From NCBI RefSeq assembly GCF_003633715.1, contig NZ_RBIE01000001.1, positions 124,001-188,000 on the forward strand: a stretch of DNA of 64,000 nucleotides. The letters run 5' to 3'. Each line of letters opens with the position of its first letter. Position 1 is the stretch's first letter. Origin of the DNA: Thermovibrio guaymasensis. GTDB taxonomy: Bacteria > Aquificota > Aquificia > Desulfurobacteriales > Desulfurobacteriaceae. The notes under the pieces were generated by a model that was given only the letters and a program-made list of their open reading frames with translations, had not been told where the DNA came from and did not search any database. Below, piece after piece: positions 1 through 8,987 of this stretch. The translations under genes and the position numbers were made by a program.

Positions 1-13
1 GAAGTAAGGTTTA

Positions 14-29
14 AGGGGGATTTCCCCCT
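14..29. terminator. bidirectional hairpin terminator
   Basis: AGGGGG and CCCCCT arms close over a short A/T loop just past the lepB stop. The plus-strand side is followed by a T-rich run (CTTTTAATTT), so it may also serve a convergent gene ending left of the window. Confidence 0.6.
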
Positions 30-37
30 CTTTTAAT

Positions 38-694
38 TTAATTTATTATTTTGAATAACCTGTTAAACCTTGGTAAGTGTTTCTGGCCGTCCCAGGAAAA
101 GAATATAATCCTAGCAATTCCTACTATCTTATCTCTGTCAACAAATCCCCAGTACCTGCTGTCGTAGCTGTTGTTCCTGTTATCTCCCATCATAAAGTAC
201 TTTCCTTTGGGAACTACAAACACTTCTGTGTTGTCTCCCTGAATTCCAGTCTTTAAGATTAGGTGCTTTTTCACACCTCCTTCCCTTTTGGGTAGGAACT
301 CGTAGTAGAGGTTTCCCTTGTAGAAGTTTCCTTTTTCCTCGTAGGAGTAGTTGCCTACGAATTGATACTTACAGGGTTTATCGTTAATGTAAAGTTTTCC
401 GTTCTTAACCTGAACCTTGTCGCCGGGAACTCCAACAATTCTCTTTACGTAGTAGACATCTTCGTTTAGGGGGAAGTGAAATACGACTACGTCTCCCCTT
501 TCAGGTTCTCTAAAGTGGTAGGTAACTTTGTCAACTAAGATGAAGTCTCCCACAAGGAGGGTCGGAATCATTGAACCTGAAGGAATGTGGAAAGACTGGA
601 CTATGAAAGTTCTGATAATGAGGGCCAATATTAGGGCAATTGCAAAAGATTTAAGGTTTTCATAGATTTTCTTACCCAAGTAAGAGACCTCCAT
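38..694 (-). CDS. lepB: signal peptidase I
   Basis: Membrane-bound serine protease that removes signal peptides from exported proteins on the outer face of the inner membrane. One N-terminal hydrophobic helix lies at about residues 16-33. It is followed by the nucleophile box HIPSGSMIPT (Ser41), the general-base Lys84 in YYVKRIVGVPGD, and the C-terminal signature GDNRNNSYDSR near residues 170-180. At 218 aa it is typical of the short bacterial class. It is divergent from the outer-membrane barrel gene. No Shine-Dalgarno is visible before the ATG, so translation may start from a very short leader. Confidence 0.95.
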   Translation of the reverse strand: MEVSYLGKKIYENLKSFAIALILALIIRTFIVQSFHIPSGSMIPTLLVGDFILVDKVTYHFREPERGDVVVFHFPLNEDVYYVKRIVGVPGDKVQVKNGKLYINDKPCKYQFVGNYSYEEKGNFYKGNLYYEFLPKREGGVKKHLILKTGIQGDNTEVFVVPKGKYFMMGDNRNNSYDSRYWGFVDRDKIVGIARIIFFSWDGQKHLPRFNRLFKIIN

Positions 695-706
695 GAAGTT
701 TGCAAA

Positions 707-712
707 ATTATA
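707..712 (-). promoter_or_regulatory. -10 box candidate for lepB
   Basis: A perfect TATAAT lies on the minus strand 12 bases upstream of the lepB ATG. This predicts a 5' leader of only a few bases, which fits the missing Shine-Dalgarno. No convincing -35 was seen. Confidence 0.45.
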
Positions 713-748
713 CCCTTATGTTTCTAAGAGAGTGAAAGGAGTTTTCCC

Positions 749-1438
749 ATGAAGAAAACTATTTTGTTCCTTTGTCTCTTTACTCTCTTTCCTAAAGTTT
801 CTTTAGGTTCGGGGGAATTTACACTGTCTTTTACGCAGACCTCGGGAAACAGCGGCACCAATACTCTGGCAGTTTCTTATCAGCTAAATAGGGAGCTATC
901 CAGGTGGAAGTTTTCCTCAAGGGGAGATTACCTATACAAAGAAGATGACGGAGAAGAGACGTCTAACAAGCTGAACTTAGAAGGAACGGTTGGGAGGAAA
1001 TTTAAAGACAAATTCTTTTTGGAGTTCTACGGGTTTATCTTCAGAGACCCTTTTTCAGGGTACGACTTTAGAGGCGGTTTAGGACCTGGTCTATCCTGGA
1101 GAATAAGTGAGAATTTAACGGTTTCTGGAAGTTTCACTTATACCTACAATAACTACTCGGCAGGAGAGAGCTCTACCTACTCTCAGGCTGAACTAAAAGG
1201 AAATTACTTTAAGAAGTTAACTTCTAGTCTTCTATTTGAGCAGAGTCTATCGTACCAGGTTTCCTTTAAGGATAAGGATGACTACTTCCTCCACTCAAGG
1301 ACAACTTTTAAAGTGCCTTTTGGTTCAAACCTATCCTTGAACCTATCCTACAGAGTAGATTACCAAAACCTCCTTCCAGACGATGCTGAGTATCATACCG
1401 ATAGGACTTTCCTGCTTGGAGTAAGCTATAGTTTTTAA
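749..1438 (+). CDS. DUF481-type outer-membrane beta-barrel protein
   Basis: Predicted outer-membrane protein of the DUF481 (YdiY-like) type with unknown substrate. The first 20 residues form a Sec signal peptide (Lys-Lys, hydrophobic core, VSLGS cleavage region). The rest is built of alternating polar/hydrophobic beta strands rich in Tyr, Ser and Asn. The chain ends in Phe (GVSYSF), the usual C-terminal signal for insertion by the BAM complex. A GAAAGGAG ribosome site precedes the ATG. The family name rests on strand pattern and GTVGRKF/GLGPGLSW-like segments and is less certain than the barrel call. Confidence 0.75.
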   Translation: MKKTILFLCLFTLFPKVSLGSGEFTLSFTQTSGNSGTNTLAVSYQLNRELSRWKFSSRGDYLYKEDDGEETSNKLNLEGTVGRKFKDKFFLEFYGFIFRDPFSGYDFRGGLGPGLSWRISENLTVSGSFTYTYNNYSAGESSTYSQAELKGNYFKKLTSSLLFEQSLSYQVSFKDKDDYFLHSRTTFKVPFGSNLSLNLSYRVDYQNLLPDDAEYHTDRTFLLGVSYSF

Positions 1439-1462
1439 AATAAAAAATATTTGGAGTGATTG

Positions 1463-1981
1463 ATGGGAATTTTCCTGTTTCTGATAGTATTCCTCCTATT
1501 AATTCTCTTCTTTACTCTCGTAAAGGGAAAAGAGGTGGAAAGTAATGAAAAGCTTGAACTTAGGGGGCTTGACGGTTCAAGCCTTATTTTCACTCAAAGT
1601 GGTGTAACTTACGCCGGAAAGGACGGGGTAAAGTTTTTCTCCTCTTCTGCCATTAAAAGGTTTTCCATAGAGAGGGACGGAGAGAACTTTGTCATAGTAG
1701 TCTCTGACGGAACTCAGGAAGTTAGAGTTCCTGTTTCTTCCGATGAAGTGAGAAAGCTCTTTAGGGAGAAAAGCCCTTCAAGTCACGTTCTTGAACCACT
1801 TTTCCCTTACCTTCCAGTTTTAAGCGGGTTTACCGCTGGCCTATTGTTGGGAACTCTACTTGAACGCCCGCCTGTGATAGTTGAGGAAGGTAGTGATAGT
1901 AAAGGTTCGGAGAGGGATTTAAATTCACCTGATAGCGATTACTTTGATACTGAAGAGTGGTTTGATGACGATGAGTTTTAG
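1463..1981 (+). CDS. membrane-anchored protein of unknown function
   Basis: I do not recognise a family. An N-terminal hydrophobic helix (about residues 3-19) anchors the protein. A soluble beta-rich middle (about 30-105) follows, then a second hydrophobic stretch near 118-133 and a very acidic tail ending in WFDDDEF. The ATG at 1463 is preferred over the TTG at 1460 because GGAG ends six bases upstream of it. The 3' end overlaps the following radical-SAM gene, suggesting co-translation. Confidence 0.7.
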   Translation: MGIFLFLIVFLLLILFFTLVKGKEVESNEKLELRGLDGSSLIFTQSGVTYAGKDGVKFFSSSAIKRFSIERDGENFVIVVSDGTQEVRVPVSSDEVRKLFREKSPSSHVLEPLFPYLPVLSGFTAGLLLGTLLERPPVIVEEGSDSKGSERDLNSPDSDYFDTEEWFDDDEF

Positions 1982-4406
1982 CTTTAAGGATAGGATACTA
2001 GAGAGTTTAACGGACCTTTACAGAGTAAAGAAACCTGCTTCCTACCTCCCTTTGGAGCTTAATTTGAGAGCTCCCAGATTTGAGGAGAGGGAAGTTCGTT
2101 TTGTTATCTCTTATCCGGACCTCTATGAGGTAGGTTCTTCACACATCGGAGGGAAAATCCTCTACCACCTTGTAAACTCAACCGATTTTGCCCTTATGCA
2201 CAGGGCTTACCTACCAAGGCCCGATATGCAGGCCTTTATGAAGGAAAGGGGAATTTCCCTTTATACTCTGGAAGAGCTTAGGCCGGTTAGGGACTACAAC
2301 CTTTGGGGCTTTTCCTTTTCATCAGAGCTTACTTACACGAACGCTTTAAAGCTCCTTGAGCTTGCAGGAGTTCCCATTTACTCTGAAGAGAGGGAAGGTT
2401 GGAACTTTCCGGTTGTCTTTGCAGGAGGACCCTGCGTCTACAACCCAGTTCCCCTTTCTCCCTTCTTTGACCTCTTCTCCATTGGTGACGGTGAGGAAAC
2501 GCTAGTTGAACTGGGAAGACTCTACAGGGATATAAAGAGAAGTGGAGGGAGTAGGGAGGATTTCCTGAGGGAGGCAAGGAAGGTAAGGGGAGTTTGGGTT
2601 CCAAAGTTTGGAAGGCATCCAGTTAAGAAGGCTGTTTTCGCTAAAGTTCCAGAAGGTTTTTACCATACTTCTCCCCCCGTTCCTACGGTTGAAACGACCC
2701 AAGATAGGATTGCAGTTGAGGCAGCAAGGGGCTGTTTGAGAGGGTGTAGGTTCTGTCAGGCCGGATACGTGTACAGGCCCTACAGGGAGAGAGATGAAAA
2801 GCTTGTAAAGAGATTGATTGAGGAGACTTTCAGGAATACAGGTTATGAAGAGGCTTCACTGTCTGCCCTTTCAATTTCCGACCACAGCCGCTTTAACACC
2901 CTCGTTCCTGAAGTTATGGAGGTTTGCTACAGAGAGATGATTTCCCTCTCCCTTCCTTCAATGAGGGTTAAGGGCTTTAACCCTGATCTGGCCTCTCAGA
3001 TAATGCAGGTTAAGAAAACGGGCTTTACACTTGCTCCAGAGGTCGGTTCAGACCGGCTTAGGAGGATAATAAATAAGGATTTAACCAACGAGGATCTCTT
3101 TAGGGCAGTTGAGGGACTCTTTAGCCGAGGTTGGAACAGAATCAAGCTCTACTTTATGATTGGCCTTCCCTTTGAGGAGTGGGAGGATATTGAGGCCCTC
3201 GTTGATATGCTGTGGCAGGTTCATAAGATCGGAAGGAGGTACAGAGGGAGAAAACACCTTGCAGCTGGAATTTCAATTTTTGTTCCAAAACCCTTTACTC
3301 CTTTCCAGTGGGAACCTTTTTCCCTTGAAGAGGAGGTAACTGAGAAAATCTCCTTTATAAAGAGGAAGGCTCCTAAGAGCTTTACCTTAAGGTTTCACGA
3401 TTACAGACAGTCAACTGTAGAGGCCCTACTAACAAGGGGTGGAGAGGGGGTATCAAGGCTTATTTTTGAAGCTTACAGGTTAGGGTGCCAGCTTGACGGT
3501 TGGGATGAGTACTTTAACTGGGAGAGCTGGACAGGGGCTTTTGATAGGAGCGGAATTGACCTAAACAGGGAGCTTGGAAGGAGGAGTTTAGAAGAGGAGC
3601 TCCCCTGGGACTTTATTGAAGGAGTGGTAAAGAAAGAGTTTTTAATAAGGGAGCTTGATAGGGCAAGGAGGGAGCTCTGGACTCCAGACTGCCGTATTGT
3701 TGGATGCCACGCCTGCGGAGCCTGTACTCCGGAGGAGATAAGGAAACTAAAGGACTACCCTATACCTGAGAAAATAGAGTTCAAAGTTCCTCCAAGGCCG
3801 AAAAGGGAGTTCCCTCTTAAGAGAAAAGTTGCACTGATTTTTGAAAAGAGGGGATTTTCCAGGTTCCTATCCCTCCTTGACCTTACAAGGGCATTTACGA
3901 GGACCTTTAGGAAGTTTAAAGTTCCTCTAAGGTACTCTCAAGGTTTTAACCCTCACCCGAAAATTAACATCCTCCTCGGCCTTCCCGTTGGTGTTGAAGG
4001 TCTAGGGGAAATTGTTGAGTTAGAGCTTACAGAGGAGAGCTTTGACTTTGACGGTTTAATAGAGGAATCTGTTAAGTTCCTCCCTGAGGGGTTAAAGTTT
4101 AAGTCTTTTGTTGACTTAGACTTAAAGGAGACTCTCCTAAAGAGAATAGAGAGAGTAACTTATTTAATTGAACCTAAGGGAGATTTTAACCTTGACCCTC
4201 TAAGGGCAGAAAGGGGAGTTACGAGGAAGGGTAAAGAGGTAGTACTTAAAGACTGGATTTTAGACTTGGACAGGGAAGACGGAAGGTTAAGGATTGATGT
4301 TAAAGTTTTAAATGGAAATACTTTAAACGTTCAGGATATACTAAACTTAATTGGGCTTGACTTGGGAAGCGCAGATGTTGTTAGGAAAGAACTCTACCCC
4401 GTCTAA
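1965..4406 (+). CDS. radical SAM protein fused to DUF2344 (YgiQ-like/TIGR03960 + TIGR03936)
   Basis: Two modules in one chain. The first two-thirds is a B12-binding-type radical SAM protein with the cluster motif CLRGCRFC (CxxxCxxC) around residue 250. The last quarter is a DUF2344 domain beginning near RKVALIFEKRG and containing LRYSQGFNPHPKI. A Cys cluster (GCHACGACTP) joins the two. This fusion is usual in many bacteria, and its reaction is not established. The next gene is an RNase E/G-family enzyme, a frequent neighbour, which hints at a role in RNA modification. The start is uncertain: ATG 1965 or 1971, both inside the upstream gene. Confidence 0.88.
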   Translation: MTMSFSFKDRILESLTDLYRVKKPASYLPLELNLRAPRFEEREVRFVISYPDLYEVGSSHIGGKILYHLVNSTDFALMHRAYLPRPDMQAFMKERGISLYTLEELRPVRDYNLWGFSFSSELTYTNALKLLELAGVPIYSEEREGWNFPVVFAGGPCVYNPVPLSPFFDLFSIGDGEETLVELGRLYRDIKRSGGSREDFLREARKVRGVWVPKFGRHPVKKAVFAKVPEGFYHTSPPVPTVETTQDRIAVEAARGCLRGCRFCQAGYVYRPYRERDEKLVKRLIEETFRNTGYEEASLSALSISDHSRFNTLVPEVMEVCYREMISLSLPSMRVKGFNPDLASQIMQVKKTGFTLAPEVGSDRLRRIINKDLTNEDLFRAVEGLFSRGWNRIKLYFMIGLPFEEWEDIEALVDMLWQVHKIGRRYRGRKHLAAGISIFVPKPFTPFQWEPFSLEEEVTEKISFIKRKAPKSFTLRFHDYRQSTVEALLTRGGEGVSRLIFEAYRLGCQLDGWDEYFNWESWTGAFDRSGIDLNRELGRRSLEEELPWDFIEGVVKKEFLIRELDRARRELWTPDCRIVGCHACGACTPEEIRKLKDYPIPEKIEFKVPPRPKREFPLKRKVALIFEKRGFSRFLSLLDLTRAFTRTFRKFKVPLRYSQGFNPHPKINILLGLPVGVEGLGEIVELELTEESFDFDGLIEESVKFLPEGLKFKSFVDLDLKETLLKRIERVTYLIEPKGDFNLDPLRAERGVTRKGKEVVLKDWILDLDREDGRLRIDVKVLNGNTLNVQDILNLIGLDLGSADVVRKELYPV

Positions 4407-5880
4407 ACAGATTCTCATAAATGCCCTTACAAAGGAAGTGAGGATTGCCCTCCTTGAAGAGGGACAGTTAACGGAGTTTTACGTTGAAAGGAAGGAAAAG
4501 AGGGGAATAGTCGGGAACATCTATAAGGGTAAGGTCTCAAAAATTGTTCCCGCCGTTCAGGCTGGCTTTGTTGATATAGGCCTTTCAAAGAAAGCCTTTT
4601 TGTACGTTAAGGAGGCTATAAGCTTTCAGTTTGAGGATGAAGAGTTTGACGTTGAAGGGGAGGAGTTGGAGCTCCCACCTGTTGAGGAAGTCCTCTCTGA
4701 AGGTCAGGAGCTTTTAGTTCAGGTCATAAAGGAGCCAATAGGTACCAAAGGGCCGAGAGTTACAACTAACATAACTATTCCAGGTCACTACCTCGTTCTA
4801 CTTCCAACTATAAATAAGGTCGGCCTTTCAAGGAGAATTACTAACGAGGAAGAGAGGGAAAGGTTAAGGAAAATTGCACACGGGATAAAGCCTCCTGAGT
4901 ATGGAATCATAGTTAGAACTGCGGCTGAAGGAGCTACAGAGGAAGAGCTTAAGAGGGATTTAAACTACCTCCTTAAAGTTTGGGAAGGATTAAGGGAGAA
5001 GGCAGAGAAGAGGCCTCCTCCTTCCCTCCTCTATCAAGACCTTGAAATCGTTCCTAAAACCTTAAGGGACCTTTTAACTGAGGACGTTAGTGAGGTGATA
5101 ATAGACTCTCCAGCTGAGTACGAAAGGGCCCTTTCCTTTGCTAAGGCCTTTATCCCTAAACTTGCCGGCAGAATAAAGCTCTACAAGGGGGAAATTCCCC
5201 TTTTTGAGAAGTTTCACGTTGAGGATGCGATAGAGAAAGCTCTTTCCCGAAAAGTTTACCTTCCAGGGGGCGGTTACATAGTAATAGATGAGACTGAAGC
5301 CCTAGTTTCAATAGACGTAAACAGTGGAAAGTTTAAAAAGAGTAACTCCATTGAGGAGACAGCCCTTGAGATAAACCTTAAAGCTGCAAAAGAGATAGCC
5401 AGGCAGCTCCGTTTGAGGGATATAGGAGGGATAATAGTTATAGACTTTATAGACCTTAAAAAACCTGAAAATAAGGAGCTCCTCCTTGAGACCTTAGCAA
5501 GGGAGCTCAGTAAAGACAGGGCGAGGACGAAGATAGTAAGCATGTCTGACCTTGGACTTGTTGAGATGACCAGGAAGAGGGTTAAAAAGAGCCTGGGTAA
5601 AACCTTAACTATGACCTGTCCTTATTGTGAGGGAAGGGGAAGGGTTAAGTCCCTTGAGACTGTTGCCTTTGAGGTTGAAAGGGAAATCCTAAGAGTCTTA
5701 AAGACTAGCTTTAAGAACACTCGTACTATTAGGGTTTACGTAAACCCTATGGTCCACGATAAGCTCAAGAATGAAGAGCAGGAGGTTCTCGGTAGAATCT
5801 CAGAGCTCTACGGTATAGAGATAAAGGTTGTTCCCGTTGAACACTATCACATAGAGAAGTATCAGATATCAAGGAGTTAG
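4375..5880 (+). CDS. rng: ribonuclease G (RNase E/G family)
   Basis: Endoribonuclease for rRNA maturation and mRNA turnover. An S1-like RNA-binding segment lies near the N-terminus (GNIYKGKVSKIVPAVQAGFV). The catalytic DNase I-like region carries the metal-binding aspartates in VSIDVNSGKF and IIVIDFIDL. The Zn-link CPYCEGRGRV follows. About 500 aa is RNase G length, without the degradosome scaffold tail of RNase E. The ATG at 4375 is preferred to the upstream TTG because of GGGAAG before it. The gene overlaps the radical-SAM gene by about 30 bases. Confidence 0.93.
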   Translation: MLLGKNSTPSKQILINALTKEVRIALLEEGQLTEFYVERKEKRGIVGNIYKGKVSKIVPAVQAGFVDIGLSKKAFLYVKEAISFQFEDEEFDVEGEELELPPVEEVLSEGQELLVQVIKEPIGTKGPRVTTNITIPGHYLVLLPTINKVGLSRRITNEEERERLRKIAHGIKPPEYGIIVRTAAEGATEEELKRDLNYLLKVWEGLREKAEKRPPPSLLYQDLEIVPKTLRDLLTEDVSEVIIDSPAEYERALSFAKAFIPKLAGRIKLYKGEIPLFEKFHVEDAIEKALSRKVYLPGGGYIVIDETEALVSIDVNSGKFKKSNSIEETALEINLKAAKEIARQLRLRDIGGIIVIDFIDLKKPENKELLLETLARELSKDRARTKIVSMSDLGLVEMTRKRVKKSLGKTLTMTCPYCEGRGRVKSLETVAFEVEREILRVLKTSFKNTRTIRVYVNPMVHDKLKNEEQEVLGRISELYGIEIKVVPVEHYHIEKYQISRS

Positions 5881-5929
5881 CTGTGCTATATTAATGGCTG
5901 TGCTATGAATAAGCTTAGAGAGGAGTTTA

Positions 5930-6880
5930 ATGAGGAAGTTTATTTTAGGAATTTCTGTTTTACTTGCCCTTGCTTCCTGTGAGAGGATTCCCCAAACGGC
6001 ACAGGAGCAGTACAGGAAGGGAATAGAGGCTGCTTCAAAGGAGGACTGGGGAAAGGCTAAGTTCCTCCTTGAGAAGGCCTTAAGTGGGGAGCTCTCTCCT
6101 AAGGAGCAGGAGATTGCAAAGATAGCCCTTGCAGATTCTTACTTTAACGATGGAGACTACGAAAACGCAGCCCTTAATTATGAAGAATTTCTGGAGCTCT
6201 ACCCGGCGTCACCAAGGGCTAAGGATGCCCTCTTTAGGTTGGGAGTGTGTTATTTAAACTTAACAAAAGGGCCTGAGTGGGACGTTACATTTGCGAAGAA
6301 GGCTTACAACATCTTCAGTGACTTTATTGAGCGCTACCCTTCAGACCTCAGGGTTGATAAGGCTAAGGAGTATCGGAAAATTGCAAGGAAAATACTTGCT
6401 GAGCATCAAATTTACATAGCCGGAACCTACGACATGCTGAGGAAATTTACTGCCTCCATTCAGCGTTACCAGAAGGTAAAGAGAGAGTACTGGGACGTTG
6501 AGAGTCCCGACAGGATGGGCTATCTCATTGGAAGGGCTTACTATTACACTCCTCTTCAGGCAAAAGAGGAGATTGACAGGTTAAAAGATCACCTTAAGTC
6601 CGAAAAGGAGAGATTAAAGTCTGACGACCCTGATGAAAGGAGGGTAGCAAAGAATAGAATAGATTTAATAGAGAAGGATATAAAGAGGTGGAAAGAGATT
6701 GCAAAGCTTAACAGGGAGAAGGGTAGAGAGATTCTCTCTCAAGTTGCTAAGAAGTATCCTAACTCTCCCTACGGGGTAAAAGCCCTTGAGATACTTAACG
6801 GGAAGGAACACCTTGAAGTAGAGCCTGTAATTAACCCAATTAAGCGTTCAATTTGGTGGAAGATAAAGGAAACCATTTAG
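5930..6880 (+). CDS. bamD: outer-membrane assembly lipoprotein BamD-like
   Basis: Lipoprotein subunit of the beta-barrel assembly machinery. The signal peptide ends in the lipobox LALASC with the acylated Cys at residue 17. It is followed by tetratricopeptide-like helical repeats, for example ALADSYFNDGDYENAALNYEEFLELYP and DFIERYPSD. The C-terminal third has a charged helical insert rich in Lys/Glu that is longer than in enterobacterial BamD. AGAGGAG precedes the ATG. Confidence 0.85.
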   Translation: MRKFILGISVLLALASCERIPQTAQEQYRKGIEAASKEDWGKAKFLLEKALSGELSPKEQEIAKIALADSYFNDGDYENAALNYEEFLELYPASPRAKDALFRLGVCYLNLTKGPEWDVTFAKKAYNIFSDFIERYPSDLRVDKAKEYRKIARKILAEHQIYIAGTYDMLRKFTASIQRYQKVKREYWDVESPDRMGYLIGRAYYYTPLQAKEEIDRLKDHLKSEKERLKSDDPDERRVAKNRIDLIEKDIKRWKEIAKLNREKGREILSQVAKKYPNSPYGVKALEILNGKEHLEVEPVINPIKRSIWWKIKETI

Positions 6881-6896
6881 AGGAGGAGGTAAAAGG

Positions 6897-7271
6897 TTGG
6901 ACAGTCTTGAGAAAGTAAAGCTTGCCCTAAAGACGGCCCTTGATAAGAAGGCTGAAAACCCTGTTGTTATAGACCTTAGAGGTTTAAGCTCTCTGGCAGA
7001 TTTCTTCGTTATCCTTACGGCTTCCTCCGACGTTCACGGAAGGACCATTGCCGATGAGATTAGGAAGAAGTTTAAAGAGAAAGGAATTCTTCCGGTAAGC
7101 TTTGAGGGTTACGAAAACGCTAACTGGATTTTGATGGACTTTGGAGACGTAATAGTTCACATATTTAAGCCTGAGTTCAGGGAGCTCTACAACCTTGAGA
7201 GTCTATGGCTTGACGCTCCAAAGTTGGAGGTTGCTCAACTACTGCCTGAAGAAGTAAAGGATGAAGCTTAA
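6897..7271 (+). CDS. rsfS: ribosomal silencing factor RsfS
   Basis: Binds large-subunit protein L14 and blocks subunit joining when nutrients are short. The family core is visible: DLRGLSSLADFFVILTASS, then HGRTIADEIRKK, then WILMDFGDVIVHIF. At 124 aa it has the usual length. It starts at TTG, supported by a strong AGGAGGAGGT seven bases upstream. It overlaps rlmH by 11 bases, the common rsfS-rlmH pairing. Confidence 0.95.
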   Translation: MDSLEKVKLALKTALDKKAENPVVIDLRGLSSLADFFVILTASSDVHGRTIADEIRKKFKEKGILPVSFEGYENANWILMDFGDVIVHIFKPEFRELYNLESLWLDAPKLEVAQLLPEEVKDEA

Positions 7272-7695
7272 GGTTGTAGCCGTTGGAAAGATAGCTCCTC
7301 ACTTTAAGGAAGCTCAGGAGCTTTACCTTAGGAAGGTTCGTAACTTAGAGGTTGTTGAGGTAAGGAAGGGGAAGAGTAAGGAGGAGGAGGGGGAAAGGTT
7401 ACTCTCAAAGGCAAAGGGTTTTGTAGTTGCCCTTGATGAGAGGGGGAAGGAGTTAAATTCAAGGGAATTTGCCCAATTGGTCAGTGCCCATTCAAACCTA
7501 TCTTTCTTGATTGGCGGTGCAGACGGCCTTTCTGAAGAAGTAAAGAGAAGGGCAAATTTCCTCCTCTCCCTTTCAAGACTGACTCTTCAGCACGACGTTG
7601 CCCGTATAGTTCTACTTGAACAGCTCTTTAGAGCTCAGGAGATAAACAGGGGAAGCCCCTACCACAGAGATTGGGGAAAAGGGGATGGGGCTTAA
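7261..7695 (+). CDS. rlmH: 23S rRNA (pseudouridine1915-N3)-methyltransferase RlmH
   Basis: SPOUT-class methyltransferase acting on pseudouridine 1915 of 23S rRNA in assembled 70S ribosomes. The SAM-binding knot residues appear in SFLIGGADGLSEEV. The C-terminal signature (LTLQHDVARIVLLEQLFRA, then SPYHRD) is present. Length 144 aa is close to the usual 155. It is the last gene of the plus-strand run. Confidence 0.93.
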   Translation: MKLKVVAVGKIAPHFKEAQELYLRKVRNLEVVEVRKGKSKEEEGERLLSKAKGFVVALDERGKELNSREFAQLVSAHSNLSFLIGGADGLSEEVKRRANFLLSLSRLTLQHDVARIVLLEQLFRAQEINRGSPYHRDWGKGDGA

Positions 7696-8101
7696 GAAAA
7701 GTACTGTGATAAAATCGTAGTTGGTTCTTTGAAAGATGAATATGGAAAGGGGTGTTTTTCAATAAGTATTAGGTTATTCTAAAATTACGATAGATAAAGC
7801 CTTGGTTTTTAATGCTTTGAAGGGTATTTGGCAAAAAGTATTTCTCCGTAAGGAACTTTAGATAATTATGAAAAACTGTCTGATTTGAAACGCAAGAAAG
7901 ACAACGTATAACAAAAAGTGCTGTTGAAATGCCCTAAAAAGTGGAAGGGATTGCGACTGTTCTTGATATTGAACCCTTACTGGTACAGTAATAGTAATGT
8001 TGAAAAGCCCTAAAAAGTGAAAGGGATTGCGACTTGGATATTCTTTGCTTTACTCTCTTAAAGGTTTTTGCGATTTTGGTATTGTTGGTTTTTTTTGTAA
8101 A
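7696..8101. other. gene-free A/T-rich stretch
   Basis: No reading frame of coding character on either strand. It holds the two-copy CRISPR-like repeat at 7922-8034 and a poly-T run at 8090-8097 next to the mtnP terminator. The rest shows no structure I can assign. Confidence 0.7.
7922..8034 (+). CRISPR. minimal CRISPR-like array: two repeats, one spacer
   Basis: Two direct repeats of 36-37 bases (7922-7958 and 7998-8034) match at all but two positions. Each begins TGTTGAAA, has the core CCCTAAAAAGTG, and ends AGGGATTGCGACT. Between them lies a unique 39-base segment. Inside each repeat CCCT can pair with AGGG as a weak stem. Repeat and spacer lengths fit CRISPR, and plus-strand orientation is guessed from the GATTGCGAC end. 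No cas gene and no third copy is in the window, so it may be an orphan or decayed array. Confidence 0.55.
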
Positions 8102-8118
8102 GGGGGCAAAAAGCCCCC
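8102..8118 (-). terminator. hairpin terminator after mtnP
   Basis: GGGGGC and GCCCCC arms with a five-base loop lie directly past the mtnP stop. On the minus strand the 3' side continues TTTA and then an A-run, so its U-tract is short. Confidence 0.6.
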
Positions 8119-8123
8119 CAGTT

Positions 8124-8978
8124 TTAAATCCTGTCTTTTAGAAGGAGCCAAAGCCTTTTCTTTACTTCCTCGCTTATGAACTCCGGCTTTGTTTGTATTG
8201 CTCCAACTAGAGCAGTTTTGGCAGGTGAGTTTTCAATGTCTTCCGGTTTGATTGTCTCAATTACCCTCTTGAGCATCTTCTTAGCATTTTCAATGTTCCT
8301 TGCCATTGTTTGTAGAACCTTTTCTACGTTAACTTCCTCTCCCTCTTTCCATACGTCGTAGTCGGTTGCAAGGGCAACTGCGGAGTAAGGAATTTCTGCT
8401 TCCCTTGCTAGTTTAGCCTCAGGAATGTTCGTCATTCCGATAACGTCAACTCCCCAGCTCCTGTAGATCTTTGATTCGGCCTTTGTTGAGAATTGGGGAC
8501 CTTCAATGCATATGTAAGTTCCCTCTCTGTGAACGGGAATACCTTCAGCGATGCAGGCTTCGTGGACTACTTTATTTAGGTATGGACATGTTGGAGTGTC
8601 AAAGGGTATGTGGGCAACTATTCCGTTTCCAAAGAAGGTAGAAGGTCTATTCTTAGTTCTGTCAAAGTACTGGGTAACAATTACGAAGTCTCCAGGTTTA
8701 ATTTCTTCCCTCATTGAACCTACGGCACTTACAGAAATTATGCAGTCAACTCCAAGCATCTTAAAACCGTAGATATTTGCCCTGTACGGAACTTCCGATG
8801 GTAGGTAAACGTGCCCCCTTCCGTGGCGTGGAAGGAAGTAAACTTCCTTATCTCCGAGTTTTCCGTAAATGTAGGCATCGGAGGGTTCTCCAAATGGAGT
8901 TTCAAGCCTTATTTCCTTTACCTCTTTTAAACCTTCAATGTTGTAAAGGCCACTTCCGCCTATTACTCCAATCTTCAT
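8124..8978 (-). CDS. mtnP: S-methyl-5'-thioadenosine phosphorylase
   Basis: Phosphorolysis of 5'-methylthioadenosine to adenine and methylthioribose-1-phosphate in methionine salvage. The phosphate-binding start IGVIGGSGLY is present. It is followed by PRHGRGHVYLPSEVPYRAN, the FSTKAES segment and the GMTNIPEAKLAREAEI stretch of the type-2 purine nucleoside phosphorylase family. Length 284 aa is typical. A GGAGG site lies before the ATG. The 89-aa ORF upstream is probably cotranscribed. Confidence 0.93.
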   Translation of the reverse strand: MKIGVIGGSGLYNIEGLKEVKEIRLETPFGEPSDAYIYGKLGDKEVYFLPRHGRGHVYLPSEVPYRANIYGFKMLGVDCIISVSAVGSMREEIKPGDFVIVTQYFDRTKNRPSTFFGNGIVAHIPFDTPTCPYLNKVVHEACIAEGIPVHREGTYICIEGPQFSTKAESKIYRSWGVDVIGMTNIPEAKLAREAEIPYSAVALATDYDVWKEGEEVNVEKVLQTMARNIENAKKMLKRVIETIKPEDIENSPAKTALVGAIQTKPEFISEEVKKRLWLLLKDRI

Positions 8979-8987
8979 TTTCCCTCC

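Noticed and set aside
2329-2702. Two overlapping minus-strand ORFs inside the radical SAM gene
   Set aside because: Shadows of a strongly coding plus-strand gene; no ribosome sites and no domain-like sequence.
7846-7881. A third CRISPR repeat upstream at the expected 76-base period
   Set aside because: Sequence at that position shows no resemblance to the repeat.
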